A stretch of DNA of 64,000 bases from the NCBI RefSeq assembly GCF_947654275.1, contig NZ_CANTJS010000011.1, positions 1-64,000 of the forward strand. Direction: 5' to 3'. Positions 8,062 to 16,312 of the stretch are shown here, one piece after another (position 1 is the first letter of the stretch; the number at the start of each line of letters is the position of its first letter). The notes under the pieces were generated by a model, which was not told the DNA's origin, ran no database searches, and saw only the letters and a list, made by a program, of their open reading frames with translations. A program made the position numbers and the translations under genes. The DNA comes from an uncultured Oscillibacter sp. (GTDB lineage Bacteria; Bacillota; Clostridia; Oscillospirales; Oscillospiraceae).

Positions 8062-9561
8062 TTGTCAGAATATCGTTTGGAAATGACGGGCGTGGTGAAG
8101 ACGTTCCCCGGCGTGAAAGCGCTGGACCACGCGCAGCTGAAGCTCCGGCCCGGCTCCGTCCACGCCTTGATGGGAGAGAACGGCGCGGGCAAGTCCACAC
8201 TGATGAAGTGCATGTTCGGCATCTATCACATGGACGAGGGCGAGGTTGTCTATGAGGGGGAAAAGGTCCAGATCAAGGGCCCCCTGGATGCCCTGAACCG
8301 GGGCATCGCCATGGTGCACCAGGAGCTTCAGCCCATTCCGGAGCGGAGCATCGGAGAGAACATCTATGTGGGCCGCTATCCCATGAAGCACGGCATTATG
8401 GTGGACCACGAAAAAATGTACGCGGACGCCGCCAAGGTTCTGGAGGAGGTTCACCTGAACTACGACCCCAGGGCCAAGCTGGGCAGCCTCAGCGTGTCTC
8501 AGATGCAGCTGGTGGAGATTGCCAAGGCCGTGTCCGCCGACTGCAGGGTCCTGATTCTGGATGAGCCCACCAGCTCCCTCACCGCCGCCGAGGTGGAGGC
8601 CCTGTTCACCATCGTAAACGAGCTGCGGGAGAAAGGCGTCTCCATCGTCTACATCAGCCACAAAATGGACGAGATTCTCCGCATCAGCGACGAGGTCACC
8701 ATCATGCGGGACGGCCAGTATATCGGCACCTGGGACGCCAAGGGCCTGACCACCGACTTCATCATCACCAAGATGGTGGGCCGGGAGCTCTCCAACCTCT
8801 TCCCCAAGCGGGAGAATGTCCCCGGCGAGGTGGTATTCGAGGTGGAGGACTTCACCTCCATCAACCCCAAGAGCTTCCGCCATGTGAATTTCCAGGTCCG
8901 CAAGGGCGAGATTCTGGGTGTGGCCGGTCTGGTGGGCGCCCAGCGGACAGAGCTGATGGAGGGCCTGTTCGGCCTCCGGAGCCACACCACAGGCAAGATT
9001 ACCTATCAGGGCCGGGAGCTGAAAATCAGCCAGCCCAAGGACGCCATCAACGCCGGCATCGCCATGCTGACGGAGGACCGCCGGGCCACCGGCATCCTGG
9101 GCGTTCTCTCCATTGCGGACAATGTATCCATCGCCTCGCTGAACCAGTACCTCATCGGCGGAATTATGCTGGACGACGGGAAGATTGAGAAGCTGGTGCA
9201 GGACAATGTGGCCAAGCTCTCCATCAAAACCCCCTCCTCCAAGACGCAGATTCAGTCCCTCTCCGGCGGCAACCAGCAGAAGGTGCTGATCAGCCGGTGG
9301 CTGGCCAACGACCCGGATGTGTTCATTCTGGATGAGCCCACCCGGGGCATCGACGTGGGCGCGAAATATGAAATCTACTGCATCATCGCGGAGCTGGCCA
9401 AGCAGGGCAAGAGCGTCATCATGATTTCCTCGGAGATGAGCGAGCTCATCGGCATGTCCGACCGGGTCATGGTCATGTGCGACGGCCGGGTCACCGGCTT
9501 CATCGACGGGGCGGAGGCCAACCAGGAGAACATCATGGCTCTGGCCACCCAGTTTGAATAA
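8062..9561 (+). CDS. mglA: galactose/methyl galactoside ABC importer ATP-binding protein
   Basis: 499 residues with two fused ABC domains, the normal MglA/RbsA size. Domain 1 has Walker A GENGAGKST, signature LSVSQMQ and Walker B LILDEPTSS. Domain 2 has a degenerate Walker A (GLVGAQRTE), an intact LSGGNQQK signature and FILDEPTRG. The degenerate second P-loop is normal in this family. Start is TTG behind AAGGGGGGA. It energises uptake with mglC, whose ATG lies 15 bases downstream. Confidence 0.93.
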   Translation: MSEYRLEMTGVVKTFPGVKALDHAQLKLRPGSVHALMGENGAGKSTLMKCMFGIYHMDEGEVVYEGEKVQIKGPLDALNRGIAMVHQELQPIPERSIGENIYVGRYPMKHGIMVDHEKMYADAAKVLEEVHLNYDPRAKLGSLSVSQMQLVEIAKAVSADCRVLILDEPTSSLTAAEVEALFTIVNELREKGVSIVYISHKMDEILRISDEVTIMRDGQYIGTWDAKGLTTDFIITKMVGRELSNLFPKRENVPGEVVFEVEDFTSINPKSFRHVNFQVRKGEILGVAGLVGAQRTELMEGLFGLRSHTTGKITYQGRELKISQPKDAINAGIAMLTEDRRATGILGVLSIADNVSIASLNQYLIGGIMLDDGKIEKLVQDNVAKLSIKTPSSKTQIQSLSGGNQQKVLISRWLANDPDVFILDEPTRGIDVGAKYEIYCIIAELAKQGKSVIMISSEMSELIGMSDRVMVMCDGRVTGFIDGAEANQENIMALATQFE

Positions 9562-9576
9562 GGAGGAGAGAACAAC

Positions 9577-10608
9577 ATGGGAGAAATTAAAGGAAGGACG
9601 CTGAACTCCAATAGCGCCGTCAAATTTGTTTCCGATCACGCCATTGTGTTCCTGATTATCCTGCTGGCCATCATCACTGCGGCCAACAGCCAGAACTTTA
9701 TCAGCAAAGACAATGCGGGCAACCTGATTTCCAACGTGGCCCCCCGGTTCATCATTGCCTGCGGCGTGTCCGGGTGCCTGATTACCAAGGGCACGGACCT
9801 GTCTGCCGGCCGCCAGGTGGGTCTGGCCGCCTGCTTCGCCGCCATGATGCAGCAGACCCTGGACTACAGCGCCCGGGTCTTCCCCTGGATGCCCGACATG
9901 CACTGGGTATTCGCTCTGCTGATCACCGTGGCTATCATGGCCTGCTTCGGCGCGGTCAACGGCTGCGTCATCGCCTTTTTGAAGGTCCCCCCCTTCATCG
10001 CCACCCTGGGTATGCAGACCCTGGTCTACGGCATCTGCCAGATCATCACCGGCAACCAGCCCATCGGCGGCTTCAAGGAGAGCTACCGGGCCCTGGCCAG
10101 CGGCAACTTCTTCAGCGGCGTCCTGGGCAGCTGGAGCCGCCTCCTCCCCTATCTGCTGCTCCCCGCCCTGCTGGTAGGCCTGTTCATGTGGTTCCTGTAC
10201 AACAAGACCCGCCACGGCAAATATATGTACGCCATCGGCGGAAATGAAAACGCCGCCCAGGTGGCGGGCGTCAACGTCCCCGCCACCCTGATCCGCATCT
10301 ACGTGCTGGCCGCCGTCATGTACGCCCTGGCGGGCTTCCTGATCGGCTCCAAGGCCGGCGGCGCGTCTACGGCTACCGGCCAGGGCTATGAGCTGGAAGC
10401 CATCGCGGCCTGCACCATCGGCGGCGTGTCCGTCAACGGCGGCGTGGGCAAGGTCTCCGGCATCCTCATCGGCGTGCTGGTGTTCGAGGTTCTGAAAATC
10501 TGCCTCCAGTTCCTCCGCTTCGACCCCGCCTACACCTTCATCGCTCAGGGCCTGGTCATCATCGTGGCCGTCGCTCTGGACCTGCGGAAGTATCTGGCCA
10601 AGAAGTAA
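9577..10608 (+). CDS. mglC: galactose/methyl galactoside ABC importer permease
   Basis: 343 residues, polytopic, of the RbsC/MglC class. It opens with a hydrophobic helix (HAIVFLIILLAIITAAN), has the conserved GTDLSAGRQVGLAAC segment, and carries the EAA-like GGNENAAQVAGVNV loop that contacts MglA. It forms the membrane channel of the importer. Ribosome site AAGGAGGAG. The stop codon lies inside a 33-bp tandem duplication. Confidence 0.93.
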   Translation: MGEIKGRTLNSNSAVKFVSDHAIVFLIILLAIITAANSQNFISKDNAGNLISNVAPRFIIACGVSGCLITKGTDLSAGRQVGLAACFAAMMQQTLDYSARVFPWMPDMHWVFALLITVAIMACFGAVNGCVIAFLKVPPFIATLGMQTLVYGICQIITGNQPIGGFKESYRALASGNFFSGVLGSWSRLLPYLLLPALLVGLFMWFLYNKTRHGKYMYAIGGNENAAQVAGVNVPATLIRIYVLAAVMYALAGFLIGSKAGGASTATGQGYELEAIAACTIGGVSVNGGVGKVSGILIGVLVFEVLKICLQFLRFDPAYTFIAQGLVIIVAVALDLRKYLAKK

Positions 10609-10666
10609 GAAGAGCATATCCGACAGATCGGGAAGAAGTAAGAAGAGCATATCCGACAGATCGGGA
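10601..10666. repeat. 33-bp perfect tandem duplication across the mglC stop
   Basis: Two adjacent 33-base copies, each starting AGAAGTAAGAAGAGCATATC and ending GACAGATCGGGA. The first copy contains the mglC TAA, so the second is untranslated. Confidence 0.95.
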
Positions 10667-10669
10667 AAA

Positions 10670-10697
10670 GGGGCCGGCGCACGCCGGCCCCTCTTTT
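10670..10697 (+). terminator. mgl operon terminator
   Basis: GGGGCCGGCG-CA-CGCCGGCCCC followed by TCTTTT: a 10-bp GC stem with a short T-run, directly after the mglC duplication. Confidence 0.85.
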
Positions 10698-10722
10698 CAA
10701 ACTGCGGAATTCCGGCTATACT
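10695..10722 (+). promoter_or_regulatory. promoter candidate for the yesN/yesM-type operon
   Basis: A TTTCAA box and TATACT lie about 16 bases apart, 47 bases before the response-regulator ATG. The -35 is weak. Confidence 0.35.
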
Positions 10723-10768
10723 GGAGAAAGGACCCGCCTGTTTCGCGGGCTGGAAGGAGGGCGTTTTC

Positions 10769-12358
10769 ATGGGGACATACCGGGTGCTGCTGGCTGACGA
10801 CGAGGCGGAAATCCGCACCGGCATCAGCCGGAAAATCGACTGGGCCTCTCTGGGCTTTTCCCTGGTGGGGGAGGCCGCCAACGGAGAGGAGGCCCTGGAG
10901 CTGGCGGAGCAGCTGCGGCCCGACGTGGTGCTGACCGACATCAAGATGCCCTTTATGGACGGTTTGGAGCTGTGCCGCCGGCTGCGGATGTCCCTGCCCG
11001 GGGCGGGGCTGGTGGTGTTCTCCGGCTTTGACGACTTTGAGTATGCCCGGCAGGCGGTGGGCATGGGGGTCTTCGAGTACATCCTCAAGCCCATCAACGC
11101 CCCGGAGCTGGGGGAGGTCCTTACCCGCCTCCGGGAGCACCTGGACCGCCAGCGCATGGAGCGGCGGGACATGGAGACCCTCCGCCGCCGCTATGAGGAG
11201 AGCCTGCCGGTTCTCCGGGAAATCTTCTATACCCGGCTTCTGAGCGGGCAGCTCCGGCCGGACCAGGTCCGGGAGAAGGCCGCCCGGTATGAGATCGACC
11301 TGCCGGAAGGCCTGTGGACCGCCGCCCTGGTCCATGTGGACATTCTGGGGCGGGACGAGCTGCTTTTGCTGTCGGTCCAGTCCTTCCTCAGCGAGCATTT
11401 CAGTCTGGAGGGCGGGCAGAGCCGGGTGGTGCTCTACGGGGACATGCCGGCCCTGCTGGTGCGCCTGGAGGGGGAGGACCGCCTCTACCACCTGCTGGAG
11501 GAGCTGGAGCGGCTGAGCTGGCTGTCCCAGAGCTATCTGGGCATCCCCCTGACCACCGGCGTGGGCCTGCCCTGCCGGGGGGCGGAGGAGCTCCACCGCA
11601 GCATGGAGGGAGCCCGGTCCGCCCTGGACTACCGGGTGCTGATGGGAAGCAGCCGGGTCATCTACATCGGGGACCTGGAGCCCAAGGCCACCGCCGCCCT
11701 GTCCTTTGGAGAGGAGGACCAGAGGACCCTGTCCTCCGCCGTCAAGATGGGGACCCCGGAGCAGGTGAGGCAGATGGTGCGGGTCCTGACGGGGCGCATC
11801 CCCCAGGCGGGTCTGGCGCTGCATCAGGGGCAGCTGTTTCTGCTGGAGCTGGTGACCTGCCTGCTGCGGCTGGCCCGGGCGGCAGGCGTGGAGGTGGACG
11901 AGGTGTTCGGCCCCGGCTTCACCGGCGCGGTGTCCATCAGCGACTTTTCCAATCTGGAGGAGCTGGAAGGCTGGCTGGAGGAGCGCTGCCTGCGGCTTCA
12001 CGAGCAGCTGGGCCGCCGGAGAACGGACATGGCCTGGCGGCTGGTGGACCGGGCCAAGGACTACATCGCCGGGCACTACGCCGACGAGGACCTGAGCGTG
12101 GAGTCCCTCTGCGCCCACATTCACCTCTCGCCCACCTATTTCTCCACTCTGTTCAAGAGGGAGGTGGGCATCTCCTTCACCGCCTACGTGACCCAGGTCC
12201 GCATGGAGGAGGCGGCCCGCCTGCTCCGGGAGACCGGCGAGAAGACCTATCGGGTGGCGGAGCGGACGGGGTACTCCGACCCTAATTATTTCAGCTATGT
12301 CTTTAAGAAGAGCTTCGGCGTCTCCCCGTCAAAATTCCGGGCGGGACTGAAGCCGTGA
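10769..12358 (+). CDS. YesN-type response regulator with AraC DNA-binding domain
   Basis: 529 residues. The N-terminal receiver has LLADDEAEIRTG with phospho-Asp in VVLTDIKMPFMDG and a conserved Lys in YILKPI. A long middle region of unknown fold follows. The last about 100 residues are an AraC helix-turn-helix pair (LSVESLCAHIHLSPTYFSTLF; VAERTGYSDPNYFSYVFKK). Ribosome site AAGGAGGG. The histidine kinase starts 32 bases on. By analogy with YesMN systems it probably activates a carbohydrate locus; the adjacent mgl genes are the obvious candidate, but no operator was seen. Confidence 0.9.
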   Translation: MGTYRVLLADDEAEIRTGISRKIDWASLGFSLVGEAANGEEALELAEQLRPDVVLTDIKMPFMDGLELCRRLRMSLPGAGLVVFSGFDDFEYARQAVGMGVFEYILKPINAPELGEVLTRLREHLDRQRMERRDMETLRRRYEESLPVLREIFYTRLLSGQLRPDQVREKAARYEIDLPEGLWTAALVHVDILGRDELLLLSVQSFLSEHFSLEGGQSRVVLYGDMPALLVRLEGEDRLYHLLEELERLSWLSQSYLGIPLTTGVGLPCRGAEELHRSMEGARSALDYRVLMGSSRVIYIGDLEPKATAALSFGEEDQRTLSSAVKMGTPEQVRQMVRVLTGRIPQAGLALHQGQLFLLELVTCLLRLARAAGVEVDEVFGPGFTGAVSISDFSNLEELEGWLEERCLRLHEQLGRRRTDMAWRLVDRAKDYIAGHYADEDLSVESLCAHIHLSPTYFSTLFKREVGISFTAYVTQVRMEEAARLLRETGEKTYRVAERTGYSDPNYFSYVFKKSFGVSPSKFRAGLKP

Positions 12359-12390
12359 CAGACAGATAAAAGCAGAGAGGAGGGGACCTG

Positions 12391-14193
12391 ATGAGATTTT
12401 TCCGCAGGCTGACGGCCCAGTGGGCCCAGCGGTACCGCAAAATGAGCATCCAGATGGTCCTCTCCCTGTCCTTCACAGCGGCGGCGGCCGTGGGCATCCT
12501 GCTGATGGGCGTCAGCTTCATCTGGCGCTTTTCCGCCGTCAACGAGCAGATTGTGGCGGAGAACAGCCAGAAAATTCTGGCCCAGGCCAACCTGAATCTG
12601 GACAGCTATCTCCGGCGGATGATGCGCATTGCCGACACGGTCTACTACCGGGTCATCAAAAATACTGACCTGGCCCAGGGCAGCTATACGGAGGCGCTGG
12701 GCCTGCTCTACGAGGAGAACCGGGACGATCTGGTGTCCCTCTCCGTGTTCGACAGTCATGGCGGCCTGGTGTCCTCCGTGCCCCTGGCGGGGCTGAAGGC
12801 CGGGGCCGACCCGGCGGGAAGCGAGTGGTTTCGGGCGGCCAGCCAGAACATGGAGAATCTGCACTTCTCCACGCCCCACGTTCAGAACATCTTTGAGGAC
12901 CCGGAAACGCCCTACCGCTGGGTGGTCTCCCTGAGCCATCACGTGGAGCTGACCCGGGACGGCGTGACGGAGGCCGGGGTGCTGCTGGTGGACATGGGCT
13001 TCAGCGGCATCGAGCAGGTCTGCCGGGACGTGACCCTGGGCCGGGGCGGGTATCTCTACCTGATTGACGGGGACGGCGAGCTGATTTACCACCCCCGGCA
13101 GCAGCTGATTTACGCGGGACTGCTGGAGGAGAACAACCGGACCGCCGCCGGATACCGGGACGGCAGCCATAACGAGCGCTTTCAGGGCCAGTCCCGGCAG
13201 GTCACGGTGAAGACCGTGGGCTATACCGGCTGGAAGCTGGTGGGCGTGGCCCCGGCGGACAGCTGGGACACCTCCGTACAGCTGCCGGTGTTCGGGTGCT
13301 TCCTGCTGTGCTTCGCCATTTTCCTCATGGCCTTTCTGAACATCCTGATTTCCGCCCGCATCTCCGACCCCATCCGCCGTCTGGACCAGGCCGTCAAGGC
13401 CCTGGACCGGGGAGAGGCGGCGGAGATCGAGGTGGGGGGCTGCTATGAGCTCCAGCACCTCAGCCGGTCTGTGCGCTCCATGGTCTCCACCATGCGCCAC
13501 CTGATGGACGACATCATCCGCCAGGAGGAGCAGAAGCGCCGCAACGAGCTGGAGGTCCTGCAGTCCCAGATCAACCCCCATTTTCTCTACAACACCCTGG
13601 ACTCGGTGATCTGGATGACGGAGTCCGGCCAGCAGCAGGAGGCCATTCAGATGGTCACCTCCCTGGCCCGGTTCTTCCGCATCTCCCTGAGCAGGGGGAA
13701 GAACATCATCCCCCTGTCCGACGAGCTGGAGCACGCCCGGCACTACATGAACATCCAGCAGATTCGCTACAAGAACCAGTTCGACACCCGGATCGAGGCC
13801 CGGGAGGGCGCCGAAGGGCTGTACACCCTGAAGCTGATTGTCCAGCCCATTCTGGAAAACGCCATTTACCACGGCATGGCCGGGGGAGAGGACGACGGGC
13901 TCATCTCCGTCACCGCCTATCGGGAGGGGGAGGACCTGGTGATCGACGTGGAGGACAACGGACTGGGCATGCGGCCTGAGACGGCCGCGTCCCTCCTCAG
14001 CGGGGAGGGGGAGGTCCAGACCAGCGGCTCCGGCACCGGGGTCCGGAATGTCCACCAGCGCATCCGTCTGACCTTTGGGCAGAGCTACGGCCTGACCATT
14101 TTCAGCGAGCCCGACGAGGGCACCCTGGTCCGTATCCGCCTGCCGGCGCTGACGGAGGGGGAGGCCGCCCGGTTCCGGCAGGGGGAGGAATGA
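12391..14193 (+). CDS. YesM-type sensor histidine kinase
   Basis: 600 residues. A first membrane helix (residues about 22-48) precedes an extracellular dCache-like sensor (about 50-285), a second helix (FGCFLLCFAIFLMAFLNILI), a HAMP segment (ARISDPIRRLDQAV) and the His_kinase domain with phospho-accepting NPHFLYNTLDS. A GHKL ATPase (ILENAIYHG; VEDNGLGM) completes it. It phosphorylates the upstream regulator. The stop overlaps the ATG of the next gene (ATGA), which ties the binding-protein genes to the same operon. Confidence 0.92.
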   Translation: MRFFRRLTAQWAQRYRKMSIQMVLSLSFTAAAAVGILLMGVSFIWRFSAVNEQIVAENSQKILAQANLNLDSYLRRMMRIADTVYYRVIKNTDLAQGSYTEALGLLYEENRDDLVSLSVFDSHGGLVSSVPLAGLKAGADPAGSEWFRAASQNMENLHFSTPHVQNIFEDPETPYRWVVSLSHHVELTRDGVTEAGVLLVDMGFSGIEQVCRDVTLGRGGYLYLIDGDGELIYHPRQQLIYAGLLEENNRTAAGYRDGSHNERFQGQSRQVTVKTVGYTGWKLVGVAPADSWDTSVQLPVFGCFLLCFAIFLMAFLNILISARISDPIRRLDQAVKALDRGEAAEIEVGGCYELQHLSRSVRSMVSTMRHLMDDIIRQEEQKRRNELEVLQSQINPHFLYNTLDSVIWMTESGQQQEAIQMVTSLARFFRISLSRGKNIIPLSDELEHARHYMNIQQIRYKNQFDTRIEAREGAEGLYTLKLIVQPILENAIYHGMAGGEDDGLISVTAYREGEDLVIDVEDNGLGMRPETAASLLSGEGEVQTSGSGTGVRNVHQRIRLTFGQSYGLTIFSEPDEGTLVRIRLPALTEGEAARFRQGEE

Positions 14194-15107
14194 GAATGAA
14201 GAAAACAGGCCTTCCGGCCATTGCGGTGCTGAGCCTGCTGGGCCTTCTGGCGGTTCTCACGCTGCTGGCCCCCCAGCTGCTGCGGGAGCGGGAGGACGGC
14301 AGGCTGCTGGCCCTGTCCGTGCTGCTGCGGGACACGGACAGCTCCGGCTGGAACGCGGCCCGCCAGGGGATGGAGCAGGCGGCGGACGAGCTGGGGGCGG
14401 AGCTGCGCTGGCTCACCCTCACCGTGCCCAACGACACCAGGGAGCAGGAGGAGCTGCTGCGGCGTGAGGCGGAGGGCGGCGCAGACGCCGTGATTGCCGT
14501 CCCCGCCGACCCGGAGGCCCTGCGGTCCGCCTTGGACCGGCTGGCGGCTCCGTGCCCGGTGGTGACGCTGGAGTGCGCCATGGAGGGCTCCGCCGGTACG
14601 GCGGCGCCGGACAACGGCGAGGTGGGCCGCCGGCTGGCGGAAGCCCTGCTGGAGGACTGGAGCGGCGGAGACGTGCTGCTGCTGGACAACAGCGGAGACT
14701 GCCCCGAGACGGTCCCCCGGCTGGAGGCGGCTCTGGAGGCTTTGACGGCGGCAGGCGTCCCGGCGGTCCGGGGGACGGCCCTGCCGGAGGACGCGCCGCC
14801 GGCGTGGGTCATGACCTTTGAGGACGGGGCCACCCGGCGGGCCGCCGCCGGGAAGGAGGGGGCGGAGGGCTTTGCCCTCTACGGCGTGGGGGCCTCTACC
14901 GCCGTCACCGCCCAGCTGGAGCGGGGGGCCATTGCCGCCGTCGCCGCCTGGAGCGATTACGCCGCCGGGTATTTGGCCGTCCGGCAGGCGGTGCAGGCCC
15001 TTCGGGAGCGCTCCCGGCCGCTGGACCCGCTGCCCTTTTCCATTGTGCGAGGGGAGGATATCTATGCGCCTGAGAATCAAAAGCTGCTGTTTCCCGTCAC
15101 GTCCTGA
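14190..15107 (+). CDS. sugar-binding-protein-like exported protein in the two-component operon
   Basis: 305 residues. An N-terminal hydrophobic helix (IAVLSLLGLLAVLTLLA) lacks a lipobox cysteine, so a membrane anchor or uncleaved signal is likely. The rest resembles a type I periplasmic-binding fold (LSVLLRDTDSSGWNAARQGMEQAADELG; GADAVIAVPADPEAL). It lies within the kinase operon and is probably an extracytoplasmic sugar sensor working with the YesM-type kinase rather than a transporter subunit. The 3' end overlaps the next gene by 44 bases. Confidence 0.65.
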   Translation: MRMKKTGLPAIAVLSLLGLLAVLTLLAPQLLREREDGRLLALSVLLRDTDSSGWNAARQGMEQAADELGAELRWLTLTVPNDTREQEELLRREAEGGADAVIAVPADPEALRSALDRLAAPCPVVTLECAMEGSAGTAAPDNGEVGRRLAEALLEDWSGGDVLLLDNSGDCPETVPRLEAALEALTAAGVPAVRGTALPEDAPPAWVMTFEDGATRRAAAGKEGAEGFALYGVGASTAVTAQLERGAIAAVAAWSDYAAGYLAVRQAVQALRERSRPLDPLPFSIVRGEDIYAPENQKLLFPVTS

Positions 15108-16137
15108 GGGGGTCCGCCGCTGGGCGGCGCTGGCGCTGGCGCTGGCGCTGCTGTCCGGCTGCGGAGGCGAAAAGAGCGAGGACAGCAGCCTGCGGCTGGG
15201 GGTGGCCCTGTACTCCCAGGACGACACCTTTATCTCCATCATGGCCAAGGACCTGGAGCAGCTGGTCCAGGAGGAGGAGAGCCGCATCGGCCAGAAAATT
15301 ACCCTGCTGGTCTCCGACAGCCGCCACAACCAGACCACCCAGATGGGCCAGGTGGACCGCTTCCTGGCCCGGGGCTGCGACGTGCTGTGCATCAATATGG
15401 TGGACCGGACAGGGGCGGCGGTGATTGTGGACAAGGCGGAGGCCGAGGGCACGCCTGTGATTTTCTTCAACCGCCAGCCGGTGGACGAGGATATCCGGCG
15501 GTGGGAAAAGTCCTTCTATGTGGGGGCCAGCGCCCAGGAGAGCGGCGCCCTTCAGGGACAGCTGGTGCTGGACGCCTGGCAGGCGGACCCGGCCCGCTGG
15601 GACCGCAGCGGCGACGGCGTGCTCCAGTATGTCATGCTGGAGGGGGAGCCGGGGCATCAGGACTCCCTGCTGCGGACGGAGTACAGCGTCATGGCCATTA
15701 CCAACGGCGGCGTGGAGGTGGAGCGCCTGGCCCGGGATACCGCCAATTGGAACCGGGCCCAGGCCGCCGCCCGGATGATGCAGTGGATAGAGACCTTCGG
15801 AGATCAGATTGAGGTCATCCTCTCCAACAATGACGACATGGCCCTGGGGGCCATCGACGCCCTCAGCGAGACGGGGCGGCCCCTGGAGGACTGGCCCATG
15901 ATTGTGGGCATCGACGCCACCGCCCCGGCTCTGGAGGCGGTGGAGGCCGGGCAGCTGTACGGCACCGTCCTCAACGACAGCCGGGGCCAGGCCCAGGCCA
16001 TTTTGAAGCTGGCATTGGCCCTGTACAACGGAGAGGACCCCGCCGGGGCGGTGGAGCTGGAGGAAAGCCATTATGTGTGGCTGCCCTACCGCCAGGTGAC
16101 CCGGGAGAACCTCAGCGGCTTTCTGGAGACATCATGA
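15064..16137 (+). CDS. MglB-like substrate-binding lipoprotein in the two-component operon
   Basis: 357 residues from ATG 15064; the track ORF runs 82 codons further upstream inside the previous gene. The lipobox LALLSGCGG follows a leucine/alanine-rich signal. The body resembles MglB: RSGDGVLQYVMLEGEPG replaces the calcium loop region, RTEYSVMAI and NNDDMALGAIDAL are conserved. No permease or ATPase is adjacent, so it may present a hexose either to the two-component sensor or to MglAC. It is last in the operon before a terminator. Confidence 0.8.
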   Translation: MRLRIKSCCFPSRPEGVRRWAALALALALLSGCGGEKSEDSSLRLGVALYSQDDTFISIMAKDLEQLVQEEESRIGQKITLLVSDSRHNQTTQMGQVDRFLARGCDVLCINMVDRTGAAVIVDKAEAEGTPVIFFNRQPVDEDIRRWEKSFYVGASAQESGALQGQLVLDAWQADPARWDRSGDGVLQYVMLEGEPGHQDSLLRTEYSVMAITNGGVEVERLARDTANWNRAQAAARMMQWIETFGDQIEVILSNNDDMALGAIDALSETGRPLEDWPMIVGIDATAPALEAVEAGQLYGTVLNDSRGQAQAILKLALALYNGEDPAGAVELEESHYVWLPYRQVTRENLSGFLETS

Positions 16138-16141
16138 AAAA

Positions 16142-16183
16142 AGAGCCCCGGATCCGGCGAGAAAGCGCCGGGCCCGGGGTTCC
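16142..16183 (+). terminator. terminator after the two-component operon
   Basis: A GC-rich interrupted stem (GCCCCGG and GGCG pairing with GCGCC and CCGGGG) is followed by TTCCTTATTTT, directly after the last binding-protein gene. Confidence 0.65.
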
Positions 16184-16210
16184 TTATTTTCCCTGCCGAA
16201 GTGCCGATAA
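16184..16210 (+). promoter_or_regulatory. possible sigma-28 (SigD/FliA) type promoter
   Basis: The exact -10 motif GCCGATAA of flagellar sigma factors is at 16203-16210. The -35 position holds TTAT rather than TAAA. It lies about 100 bases before a gene encoding flagellin-like termini, which makes the partial match worth noting. Confidence 0.4.
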
Positions 16211-16216
16211 AACTAA

Positions 16217-16274
16217 TATGGAGCCGGCACTGCTGAAAATCGGTACATACCGGTTTTCAAACAGCGGCGGCTGG
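16217..16274. repeat. dispersed palindromic repeat, copy 1
   Basis: The segment around GAGCCGGCACTGCTGAAAAT and ending TTTTCAAACAGCGGCGG recurs with about 85-90% visual identity at 58239-58303. It folds as GCTGAAAAtCGGTA / TACCGgTTTTC. It forms part of the leader of the flagellin-like gene. Confidence 0.75.
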
Positions 16275-16312
16275 GAAAGAAAGCGGAAGTTCTGGCGAAG
16301 GGGGCGTGTTCA

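Noticed and set aside
8065-11172. 1,035-codon minus-strand ORF opposite mglA/mglC
   Set aside because: It is an antisense shadow of strongly supported genes, with low-complexity His/Asp/Gly-rich sequence and no motif. High GC makes long antisense ORFs common here.
14818-15063. Upstream extension of the second binding-protein ORF
   Set aside because: The extension lies inside the previous gene and is Pro/Arg-rich; ATG 15064 begins a proper lipoprotein signal.
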